Of a stretch of 64,000 nucleotides of DNA, positions 15,249 through 22,381 are shown piece by piece. A program made the position numbers and the translations under genes. Below the pieces are notes generated by a model. The model was given only the letters and a program-made list of their open reading frames with translations, had not been told where the DNA came from and searched no databases. Source of the DNA: a virus; the IMG/VR virus record IMGVR_UViG_3300028844_007948, positions 1 through 64,000 of that record; one strand, 5' to 3'. Position 1 is the stretch's first letter. Every line of letters starts with the position of its first letter.

Positions 15249-16457
15249 TTAATTAGGTGTATTATTTTCGTACTCGAATTTCTTATTCCAATCTACATTT
15301 CCATTTTCATCTATATATGGGGGGGGAGGTAAATCTGGCGATTTCTGAAGTCTATAAATTAAAAAAAATGTCAAAGAAAAAACCAAAACTACAATTCCGA
15401 CAGCAACCCATCCTAGAACCAATCCTAAATTCTTTAATATCCAAGGCTCTGGTTTGGGCTTAGGCTTTGGCTCTGGTTTGGGCTCTGGCTTCGGTTGGGG
15501 CTTGGGCTCTGGCTTCGGTTGGGGCTTGGGCTCTGGTTCTGGTTTGGGGTTAGTAGGATCAGGTTCCCCTAAAAGCATTGAGTCTGCATCAATGATTCCA
15601 TAACCCCAATCAGAGTCTTTGCCTGCTGAGCCCATGTCATCAGCATGACTTCTTAGTAGCTCTCTAATTTCATCCACAGTATGTATTTTTCCATCTTTTT
15701 TGCCTTTAGAAATTAGCAAGGCTACAACTCCAGCTACAAAAGGGCATGCCATGGAAGTGCCACTTAATCTAGCGTAACCCTTATCTTTATATGTGCTAAA
15801 TATATTGACTCCAGGAGCCGCAATTTCAACCTGTTTTCCACGAGAAGAAAACCTAGCAATCTTGTCGTCTTTAGAGTATGCAGCCACAGCTATACACTCT
15901 TCAAATGCAGCAGGATAGTTAACACCTGAAAATCCACTATTTCCAGCCGCACAAATGACTGGAATATTTTTTATATAAGCTTTTCTAACTGCAGATTGAA
16001 TTTCTGGACTGGGTGATCTTCCTCCTAGCGACATACTTATTAAATCTACATTTTTGCTTATACAATATTCTATAGATTTAGCTATACCTGAGTTAGATCC
16101 GCTACCGCTATTACTTAGTCCTTTGACACAAAGGCACTTTGCATCTGGGGCGACCCCAACCATACCTTGGTTATTATCTTTTGCAGAGATAATTCCAACG
16201 CAATGGGTTTGATGGCCATGCTTATCTTCTATTGATTCATTCGTTATAAAACTTTTTCCTTTAATTGCATTATCGCTAATATCAGGGTGATCAGGATACC
16301 CAGTATCTATAACACCTATTATGACATTTTGGCCAGTAGACTCCTTCCAAATTTTAGGAATATTAAGTTTGGATAAGCCCCAGTCAGTAGTTTGAGAAAA
16401 AGATGTATAAACTTCTTCTACTTTATATTCGGGTAGTCTAATTTCTTCCTTTTTCAT
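15249..16457 (-). CDS. Subtilisin-like (S8) serine protease with Pro-rich stalk and C-terminal membrane anchor
   Basis: 402 residues. The catalytic triad is visible: Asp51 in VIDTGYPDHPD, His82 in GHQTHCVG, Ser235 in SGTSMACP, with Asn173 in CAAGNSG for the oxyanion hole. There is no signal peptide and no long propeptide, so the catalytic domain starts at the cytoplasmic side. Residues about 300-336 are a Pro/Lys/Glu stalk encoded by short DNA repeats. A membrane segment follows (about 342-366), then a short polar tail. The predicted product is a tail-anchored protease facing the host cytoplasm, or exported by an unknown route. It may process phage proteins or attack host ones. Confidence 0.85.
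   Translation of the reverse strand: MKKEEIRLPEYKVEEVYTSFSQTTDWGLSKLNIPKIWKESTGQNVIIGVIDTGYPDHPDISDNAIKGKSFITNESIEDKHGHQTHCVGIISAKDNNQGMVGVAPDAKCLCVKGLSNSGSGSNSGIAKSIEYCISKNVDLISMSLGGRSPSPEIQSAVRKAYIKNIPVICAAGNSGFSGVNYPAAFEECIAVAAYSKDDKIARFSSRGKQVEIAAPGVNIFSTYKDKGYARLSGTSMACPFVAGVVALLISKGKKDGKIHTVDEIRELLRSHADDMGSAGKDSDWGYGIIDADSMLLGEPDPTNPKPEPEPKPQPKPEPKPQPKPEPKPEPKPKPKPEPWILKNLGLVLGWVAVGIVVLVFSLTFFLIYRLQKSPDLPPPPYIDENGNVDWNKKFEYENNTPN
15452..15547 (-). repeat. Tandem repeats coding a Pro-Lys-Glu stalk
   Basis: Two perfect 24-bp units (15481-15504 and 15505-15528) sit within a longer imperfect repeat. They encode alternating PKPEP and PKPQP. The repeat is G-rich on the plus strand and lies in frame inside the protease gene, so copy-number change would alter stalk length without breaking the frame. 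Confidence 0.8.
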
Positions 16458-17169
16458 TTTTACTATTTTTTGTTAATTTTCTTATTATAAATTTAAGTAC
16501 CTCGCTGCGTTTTATATCCGAGGCATTGAACGAAAAAGTCTCTATCCCATTTTTCGAGCTCTCTTCGTCGTTGAAGATTTTAATCATGCCACCGAAGCCA
16601 CTTTTACCATTTATATCGCTTTGCATCAAATCGCCGCAAATAAATAATTTACAGTTCTCGCCAATTCTAGTGATTAAGGTTGTCAATTCTTTAAAGGAAG
16701 CATTTTGAGCTTCGTCCATAATTACTATTTTATCTTTCCAACTACAGCCTCTAAGGAAATTAATCGGCATAGCATCTATCCGACCTTCTTTTATTAAATC
16801 AGTTTTAATCGTAGACCCTGATGGCATAACTTCCTCAAGTTTCTCCATGAGCGGGATCATGTAAGGATTAAACTTTTCATTCAAATCTCCTGGCAGAGCT
16901 CCAAGCCCCTTATCTGCACTTTCTATTATAGTCCTAATATATATTAGATCTAAATCTGGATTTTTAGACAATAACAAAAGCGAGGTATATACCGAAATAA
17001 ATGTTTTAGAGCTTCCAGCTGGTCCAGATACGAAAACTATTTTAGTTTTTTCGTCTGAGCTCATGGAGAAAAAAGCTTTTTGCTTTTCTGTGAACTTAAC
17101 ATTATTTAATTTAATTTTATTTAAATTAGACGTTATTAGGTCGTTTTGATTTTGTTTTTTTCTAGACAT
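16438..17169 (-). CDS. phoH: PhoH-like ATPase
   Basis: 243 residues. Walker A is SGPAGSSKT (residues 48-56), followed by the PhoH pattern YIRTIIESADKGLGALPGD, then IVIMDEAQN for Walker B and TRIGENCKLFICGDLMQSD. PhoH-like proteins are frequent in marine phages. A helicase or RNA-related role has been suggested but is not settled. It is cytoplasmic. The gene overlaps the J-domain gene by 8 bases and the protease gene by 20, so it is an early member of the operon. Confidence 0.9.
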   Translation of the reverse strand: MSRKKQNQNDLITSNLNKIKLNNVKFTEKQKAFFSMSSDEKTKIVFVSGPAGSSKTFISVYTSLLLLSKNPDLDLIYIRTIIESADKGLGALPGDLNEKFNPYMIPLMEKLEEVMPSGSTIKTDLIKEGRIDAMPINFLRGCSWKDKIVIMDEAQNASFKELTTLITRIGENCKLFICGDLMQSDINGKSGFGGMIKIFNDEESSKNGIETFSFNASDIKRSEVLKFIIRKLTKNSKNEKGRN

Positions 17170-17707
17170 TTTTAATATTATTAATAATGGAATTTAAAAT
17201 TTCTTCTCGCCGTTCGGGTCCTGAATAAAACCACTTCAAATAAAAACAATCGTTCATTTGGTTGAGTTCTTTTTTCAAGTCTTTTATTTCTTTTTCAAGT
17301 TTATCTATTTCAATAAAAGATATTTCCCCCAGATCTATTTTTGAACTTCTTACTTCGTCATAAAATTTATTAAGACTCCCTTCTTTTTTTGCTTTTGATA
17401 TATTTTTAAAAGAATCTAAATTATTGACGCCTTTTCTATCTGGATGGGTAAGTTTTGCAGCATCCCTGTATTTAGATTTAATTTCATCCTCATTGAAAAA
17501 AGAATTATTTTTTTCGTCTTCTTTTTTTATTTCCTTGGAGAAAGGGTCATCTATATTTTTAGATTCTATTTTTCTTAAAAATGTTGGATAAAAAGACTGC
17601 CATGCCATTTCAAGAAGAGATTCTAATTGTCTTTTTTCTTCATTAAGCTCTCTCCACTCAGACCTTAATTTATAAAAATATTTTTTTGAAATTGAGTTTA
17701 TTGACAT
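17162..17707 (-). CDS. J-domain protein
   Basis: 181 residues. A J-domain-like segment runs from about residue 70 to 115. It has KYRDAAKLTHPDRKG, with the essential His-Pro-Asp at 88-90, and a following helix with KNISKAKKEGSLNKFYDEV. Such a domain stimulates the ATPase of DnaK/Hsp70, so the phage may recruit the host chaperone. Both flanks are helical with coiled-coil character. It is the first gene of the minus-strand operon. Its start codon overlaps the start of the plus-strand gene at 17706 within the palindrome CATG. Confidence 0.72.
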   Translation of the reverse strand: MSINSISKKYFYKLRSEWRELNEEKRQLESLLEMAWQSFYPTFLRKIESKNIDDPFSKEIKKEDEKNNSFFNEDEIKSKYRDAAKLTHPDRKGVNNLDSFKNISKAKKEGSLNKFYDEVRSSKIDLGEISFIEIDKLEKEIKDLKKELNQMNDCFYLKWFYSGPERREEILNSIINNIKNV

Positions 17708-17951
17708 GAATTCTCAAAAGGTGGGTGTAAAAAACATTACACCTATGAAAGACGCTATTGAAATAAAAGATATATGCGATGAATATTGCGAAGACTTTGT
17801 TTTGCACTGCGAGAGCGAATTCACAGTCTTACTGAATTCAAAATTTCTAGAAGACTTGAAAAAAAGATTATCTTGCCACGGATGGGTCATCAGGAAAACA
17901 AAAAAGAAGTATTTTTTAGTGTTAGCTACTTTTTTTAATCCTATTCTTTGA
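17706..17951 (+). CDS. Small hypothetical protein (81 aa, or 68 aa from 17745)
   Basis: The longest reading starts at 17706 and would overlap the divergent J-domain start by 2 bases. A second ATG in frame at 17745 directly follows the inverted GTGTAA repeat and may be the true start. The protein is acidic in the first half with four Cys (ICDEYCEDFVLHC, RLSCHGW) and has a basic and hydrophobic C-terminus. It could bind a metal. No family recognised. The 3' end overlaps the convergent gene at 17922 by 30 bases, so one of the two boundaries may be wrong. Confidence 0.4.
   Translation: MNSQKVGVKNITPMKDAIEIKDICDEYCEDFVLHCESEFTVLLNSKFLEDLKKRLSCHGWVIRKTKKKYFLVLATFFNPIL
17724..17743 (-). promoter_or_regulatory. 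Inverted GTGTAA repeat, candidate operon promoter/operator
   Basis: GGTGTAA (17724-17730) and TTACACC (17737-17743) form a perfect inverted repeat with a 6-base spacer. On the minus strand it reads GTGTAATG, the shared promoter-like element, about 28 bases upstream of the first gene of the minus operon. The other arm faces the plus-strand gene. Confidence 0.5.
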
Positions 17952-18179
17952 TTTTATAAAAGAAAAACCAATACAGACTAGAAAGGATGCGGCTATAATC
18001 AATAAAAAAGTCTTATGAGCTTCTGTTTCTTGATCATGAGGAACGGTAATGTTATTATCAAGGATAAGTTGGTTGGCCGTACTTTCCTGAAGTTCAGGCT
18101 TACGCTTTTCTTTAATAAAATGCGATTTACAAGAGAACTGAGTTAAGATGGTTAAAAAAAATATTGTAAAAAATTTCAT
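17922..18179 (-). CDS. Small envelope protein with N-terminal lipobox-like signal and C-terminal membrane segment (u-spanin-like)
   Basis: 85 residues. It begins MKFFTIFFLTILTQFSCKSH, a signal-like stretch ending in a possible lipidation Cys17, although the residues before Cys (QFS) are a poor lipobox. Residues 57-76 are a strong membrane segment (FLLIIAASFLVCIGFSFI), with a basic tail. A lipoprotein N-terminus with a C-terminal transmembrane helix is the layout of unimolecular spanins, which join outer and inner membranes in lysis. The link of about 38 residues is short for this. No holin or endolysin is seen nearby, so the call is tentative. Confidence 0.45.
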   Translation of the reverse strand: MKFFTIFFLTILTQFSCKSHFIKEKRKPELQESTANQLILDNNITVPHDQETEAHKTFLLIIAASFLVCIGFSFIKSKNRIKKSS

Positions 18180-18215
18180 ATATATTATTATAATTGGTTT
18201 GTTAAAAAATTAAAC

Positions 18216-20849
18216 ATGGGACATTTAAAGAAACAGGAAGATCTTTGTATTTTCTTCGTTATAACCGAAAGGGAAATAGATGACGGAGAGTTTGAATCTT
18301 GCATATTCAAGTATTTAGATAATATCCCATCGAGGAATATAATGTCGGATTTTTATGTTTTTATAAATAAACTCACATCAAGATCTAAAGTTGAAAACAT
18401 AGGCAAACTAGTTGAGACAAATAGATTCGTAAGATCTATAACTTTTATAAACTTAGACCTATCTCAAGAATTGGACTGCTTTTGGTACCCATGGTCTTTC
18501 AGCCAGAAAATAAAACCAAAAAATAAACCCGAACTAGGCTATACATCAGGTGCAAATATACTATTTTACATCGCAATAGAAGCTATGTTTGAAACCAAGT
18601 ATAAAAACTTTCTAATGCTAGAATGTGATACGAAGCCCTTACGTAGAAATTGGTTTGATGTTGCTTATAGATATTGCGAAAACAATAAATTCGATATAGC
18701 TGGTAGTACATATAAAGGAATAGCAGAGTGGCATAGTGACTCTGAATACAAAGACCACATAAATGGGGTTGCAATTTATGCAAATAGCGCGAGCAATAAA
18801 TCTTTAATCAAAGCTAGTAAAAAAATCGTAGCAAGAGAGTGTCAAAAAGTTGACTATTTAAACTTTGATGTAGCAAATTTAATAGCGAAAGAAGAGAGTG
18901 AAAGAAAAAAACCTTTCTTGTTAAAAGACACTGATTTTATTGTAAATATAAGCGATCCACTAGATCAACATCAGACAGAAAAAGAAATTCTTGAAAAATA
19001 TCCAAGAGCCACAATAGTTCACCAAAAACAAAAAAAGACCCCTCCAATTCTAGACATCTCTATTTTTGAAAAAAATTATAACGACAGCCTTCCAGTATTT
19101 TTCTGCATGCCAAAATGTGCTTCGGAGTATGTGCTTGGGGCTAATATTGAATTATTAAAAGTATCAGCAAAAAAAGATAGAAAAAAACCTTTAGTCCTAA
19201 AACTGCACACAAAATCAAATTCTGGATTAACATTTTATTGTAAATGCGATTTAGATTTCTTTTTGCTACCTAGGAGCCTATTTAAGGATGTAAACGGAAT
19301 CAGCTATACGACAGAAATAAAAACATTCAATGACTTAGTTTTAAATAACTATATAGATATATTTTCTATGGCGATAGATTTCAGACATTCGCCTGCAGAT
19401 ATAGATGAAGCAGCATTTTACCTGCTTAAAAGTATATTTGAAACTATAGAAAAAAGTCCAGAAATATACACTTTCCTTCGGCATCCTTTTGAGATATTAA
19501 AATCTTCTTTTCCTACTTGGGAGAATGTTAACTTCAGAGGGGTAGAGCCAGACTCCCAGGAGAGAAGGAGGAGATTTAATTTTTTCTCGACTTTACACCC
19601 AAATATGTTTATGCAGAAAAGGCTTCTTGGTGCAAATTATGATGGATCTATCGAACAAAAAAATCATCTTTATGCTATACTTGAAAATTTTTATATTTAT
19701 GATGTGTCTGCTATAGAAGATGTTTTAAGCTCTTTATTTAAGCATTTCTGCGGTGTATCCATGCCCGAAATAGAACCAATAAAAGACATAAACCCAACAA
19801 AAAATATTTACAATATAGACCTTGGGGTTTTTATGAAAGCTAAGGTGGCTAAAGACATTTGGGCTCAGAAATCTCAAGAAGATATACAAATTTACAAAGA
19901 GTTTGCAATTCAAAGATTTGAATCAAATGTAGGAGAAATTATGAAGAAAAATGCAGAATTTAGTTTTAGCCAGTCAAACATACCAGTATTTTTCCATATA
20001 CCAAAAAATGCTGGGACATTCATTATAGCAACAATGAATAAGTTTTTCGTAAGGGTTCTCAAGGTGACCCCAGAAGATATGAACTTCCAAAGATTAAGTA
20101 TAAAAACTAAAAGCGGCCATGAAATTAAAGCTTTTGTGTATTTTACAGATGAAAATTGGAAGTCTGATAAAAATATAAAAGTTTTACCAAATTATGGGCC
20201 AAAGGTAAGAGCAAGACTGACAGACTTAAAAACATTAGAAAAATACCTTTCCATGAAGCAGATTAAATTATTAACGATGATAATCGAGCCTGCTGGAGAA
20301 ATTTTAGACTTAAGGAATTCTTTTTATGAAGTATGGAATATATTAGAGAGCTGCGATAAAACCCCAGTTAACTTCTCCATAGTAAGAAATTCTTACGATA
20401 GAGCATCCTCTATATATAATTATCTTAAATCAGATGAGTCTATGCACGAAAGAACCCATGGGGCTTTTGATCACTTAAAAACATTTCCAGATTATATAAA
20501 ATCAAACATGCTTGAAGATAGTTGGACTATACGAGCTGTAACTGGAGCTCCAAATAACATACCTCTTAATAAAAAATGGAAAGATCAAGCTCTTGCCTTT
20601 TTTGATAAACATAAATTTATAATTAGAGATATTAAAGAATCACAAAGCTTACTTCAACAGATTCTTACATATTGTTTTGAAGAAAACCTTTCCGACCTAG
20701 ATACTAGAAACATAAACGACAACAGGAGTAAGTATAAAACAAAAAAAGTTAAATTCGCAGAATTATCAATGGAAGAGCGCGATATTTTTAACGATAGGTC
20801 AAAGTGGGATATAGACTTATATCAAGAAATTTTAGAAAAAAAATATTGA
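18216..20849 (+). CDS. Three-domain glycosyltransferase-sulfotransferase-sulfotransferase fusion
   Basis: 877 residues. Residues 1-255 look like a GT-A glycosyltransferase with FLMLECDTKPLRRNW near 130-144 as the metal/nucleotide-sugar region. A first sulfotransferase-like domain begins with PVFFCMPKCASEYVLG near 293 and has TFLRHPFEILKSSF near 418 in the place of the RNP motif. A second begins with PVFFHIPKNAGTFII near 590 and has FSIVRNSYDRASSIYNYL near 720. Both lack the usual Trp, and the first has His for Asn. The enzyme could add a sugar and sulfate it in one pass. One domain may be inactive. It is followed by two more glycosyltransferase-like genes. Confidence 0.72.
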   Translation: MGHLKKQEDLCIFFVITEREIDDGEFESCIFKYLDNIPSRNIMSDFYVFINKLTSRSKVENIGKLVETNRFVRSITFINLDLSQELDCFWYPWSFSQKIKPKNKPELGYTSGANILFYIAIEAMFETKYKNFLMLECDTKPLRRNWFDVAYRYCENNKFDIAGSTYKGIAEWHSDSEYKDHINGVAIYANSASNKSLIKASKKIVARECQKVDYLNFDVANLIAKEESERKKPFLLKDTDFIVNISDPLDQHQTEKEILEKYPRATIVHQKQKKTPPILDISIFEKNYNDSLPVFFCMPKCASEYVLGANIELLKVSAKKDRKKPLVLKLHTKSNSGLTFYCKCDLDFFLLPRSLFKDVNGISYTTEIKTFNDLVLNNYIDIFSMAIDFRHSPADIDEAAFYLLKSIFETIEKSPEIYTFLRHPFEILKSSFPTWENVNFRGVEPDSQERRRRFNFFSTLHPNMFMQKRLLGANYDGSIEQKNHLYAILENFYIYDVSAIEDVLSSLFKHFCGVSMPEIEPIKDINPTKNIYNIDLGVFMKAKVAKDIWAQKSQEDIQIYKEFAIQRFESNVGEIMKKNAEFSFSQSNIPVFFHIPKNAGTFIIATMNKFFVRVLKVTPEDMNFQRLSIKTKSGHEIKAFVYFTDENWKSDKNIKVLPNYGPKVRARLTDLKTLEKYLSMKQIKLLTMIIEPAGEILDLRNSFYEVWNILESCDKTPVNFSIVRNSYDRASSIYNYLKSDESMHERTHGAFDHLKTFPDYIKSNMLEDSWTIRAVTGAPNNIPLNKKWKDQALAFFDKHKFIIRDIKESQSLLQQILTYCFEENLSDLDTRNINDNRSKYKTKKVKFAELSMEERDIFNDRSKWDIDLYQEILEKKY

Positions 20850-20882
20850 TTTCTTAAAAGAGAAGATTATAATAAAAAAAAT

Positions 20883-21545
20883 ATGAAAGTAATACATTAT
20901 TATCCGCCAATATATTCAATGTTTAAGCAAATGGCTGAAAGGAATTTTGAAAATTCCAGTTTTATATTGGAATCGAGAGAGCTAGACGATTTTAAGAAAA
21001 AGAAGCTAGAGAAGGTCGAGCTAAATGGGGGATACAAAGTAAAAAAGCTGTGCGAAGATATAGAAGCTAATCTAGGAAATAATATTTTGTATCTTGATCC
21101 AGCTGTATATGTAAACCCAACTAAAGTTAGAGATCTATATAAATACCTTCTTAATTTTAAAGATGTTGATTTGTGTTTGCCGAAGCATACTAAAAGAAGC
21201 GGATATTCGCCCTGTGTAATGAAAATAAAATGTACAAAGAAAATGTTGGCCTTTTTTGAGCACATCAGAGATAGGGTAAAGAAAAGCAAGCAGTACACTG
21301 AAGAGCCAGTAATCAATAATGTAATAAAAGAATGGAAGGAAAGGATATCCTTTGAAGAGTTAAATGCTAAAATATTATGCACCCCTTTTATATCTAGCGA
21401 GGCTGTTAGGCAGAGTTATTACCTATGGAATGTCTGGACAAAAGCGGAAGGTCTGACTTCCTCTGAGGTTTATGACAATAAAGTTAAAATAGTATTTGAT
21501 CATAGATTTATTAACAGAGAAGACTACAACTACTTTAAGTTGTAA
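20883..21545 (+). CDS. Possible GT-A-fold glycosyltransferase
   Basis: 220 residues. NNILYLDPAVYVNP (residues 66-79) sits where GT-A enzymes carry the DxD metal site. Here it reads DPA, so the second Asp is missing. The C-terminal half has helical and aromatic stretches ending in FDHRFINREDYNYF. It follows the three-domain fusion by 33 bases and abuts the next glycosyltransferase-like gene, so context supports glycan work. It could be an inactive or a metal-independent member, or a protein with a similar fold only. Confidence 0.45.
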   Translation: MKVIHYYPPIYSMFKQMAERNFENSSFILESRELDDFKKKKLEKVELNGGYKVKKLCEDIEANLGNNILYLDPAVYVNPTKVRDLYKYLLNFKDVDLCLPKHTKRSGYSPCVMKIKCTKKMLAFFEHIRDRVKKSKQYTEEPVINNVIKEWKERISFEELNAKILCTPFISSEAVRQSYYLWNVWTKAEGLTSSEVYDNKVKIVFDHRFINREDYNYFKL

Positions 21546-22334
21546 ATGAAAATTTATACTTTTTTTGAGCCCGTAGAGGACTCTCATGATAAACAGACCC
21601 AGGAAGGCTTACTAAAATCATGGAAAGATAATTGGATTGCTCATGGGTGGGAACCAGTAGTAATTAACAATGACCATGCAAAAAGTCATCATATGTACGA
21701 TGAAATGGTCGAAAAAATGAGAAATTTCCACGTGTTATTTACGGGGAATAAAATTAAGCTATATGGAATTTACTGTTATACGAGATGGCTAGCATATTCC
21801 GCCTTAGAATCTGAAGAGCAAATTTTTACTTGCGACTACGATTTAGTAAATAATGGACTGAAACCTGGAGCTATAAAACTCAAAGAGGGAATCAATCTCT
21901 ATTCAGATTTTTGCCCATGTTTTGTTTCGGGAAAGTCTAAAGATTTTGAAAGATTTTCTAGGTTTATGATTTCCATAAGCGAACTTAGGTTCAACAGATT
22001 AAAAGGCAATATAAGAAACCTTTCTGGTACAAGGTCTGATATCTATCATGATCAAGATGTATTAGTTAATAATTTGTCTAATAAAAATTCTAGATATGGA
22101 ATAGAGTTATGCTCTGATTTAAATTTTAATCTATCTACTAAATATGTCGGACAAATGGCGGCAAAACAAACTTTCGATTCGTATATGTTTAAAAAACCAA
22201 TTCCCCAAACTTTACATTTCTCAAGAAGTAGCATGTTGAGATTCAGAAAAGATGCGGGATTAAATGAAAAATATAAAGATATTGACAACGATACATTAAG
22301 ATTAAAAATTGTACAAGAAAAGTTTGGTAGCTAA
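21546..22334 (+). CDS. Possible GT-A-fold glycosyltransferase
   Basis: 262 residues. The N-terminus MKIYTFFEPV and a segment SWKDNWIAHGWEPVVIN resemble the first Rossmann unit of sugar transferases. EEQIFTCDYDLVNNG (residues 91-104) holds a DxD-like Asp97-Tyr-Asp99. A later YHDQDVLVNNL is similar to the acceptor loop with a second Asp pair. The start codon follows the previous stop with no gap, which implies coupled translation. No membrane segment. Confidence 0.55.
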   Translation: MKIYTFFEPVEDSHDKQTQEGLLKSWKDNWIAHGWEPVVINNDHAKSHHMYDEMVEKMRNFHVLFTGNKIKLYGIYCYTRWLAYSALESEEQIFTCDYDLVNNGLKPGAIKLKEGINLYSDFCPCFVSGKSKDFERFSRFMISISELRFNRLKGNIRNLSGTRSDIYHDQDVLVNNLSNKNSRYGIELCSDLNFNLSTKYVGQMAAKQTFDSYMFKKPIPQTLHFSRSSMLRFRKDAGLNEKYKDIDNDTLRLKIVQEKFGS

Positions 22335-22366
22335 AAAAAACACAACAAAACCCCGTTTAGTTGTGT
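22333..22366 (-). terminator. Terminator-like hairpin facing the minus strand
   Basis: ACACAAC (22340-22346) pairs with GTTGTGT (22360-22366). Inside, AAAC pairs with GTTT around a CCC loop, with one A-A mismatch between the two stems. On the minus strand it is followed by a run of T (22340-22333), giving a Rho-independent terminator shape. No minus-strand gene precedes it, so it may stop antisense transcription or act as a plus-strand RNA structure. Confidence 0.5.
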
Positions 22367-22381
22367 ATATCTATTATATAT

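Noticed and set aside
15452-15547. Repeat array as a mobile or CRISPR element
   Set aside because: It is an in-frame coding repeat for the Pro-rich stalk of the protease.
22361-22381. TTG start for the first BspA-like protein
   Set aside because: The codons lie inside a hairpin and promoter-like element, and the ATG at 22382 begins the recognisable protein.
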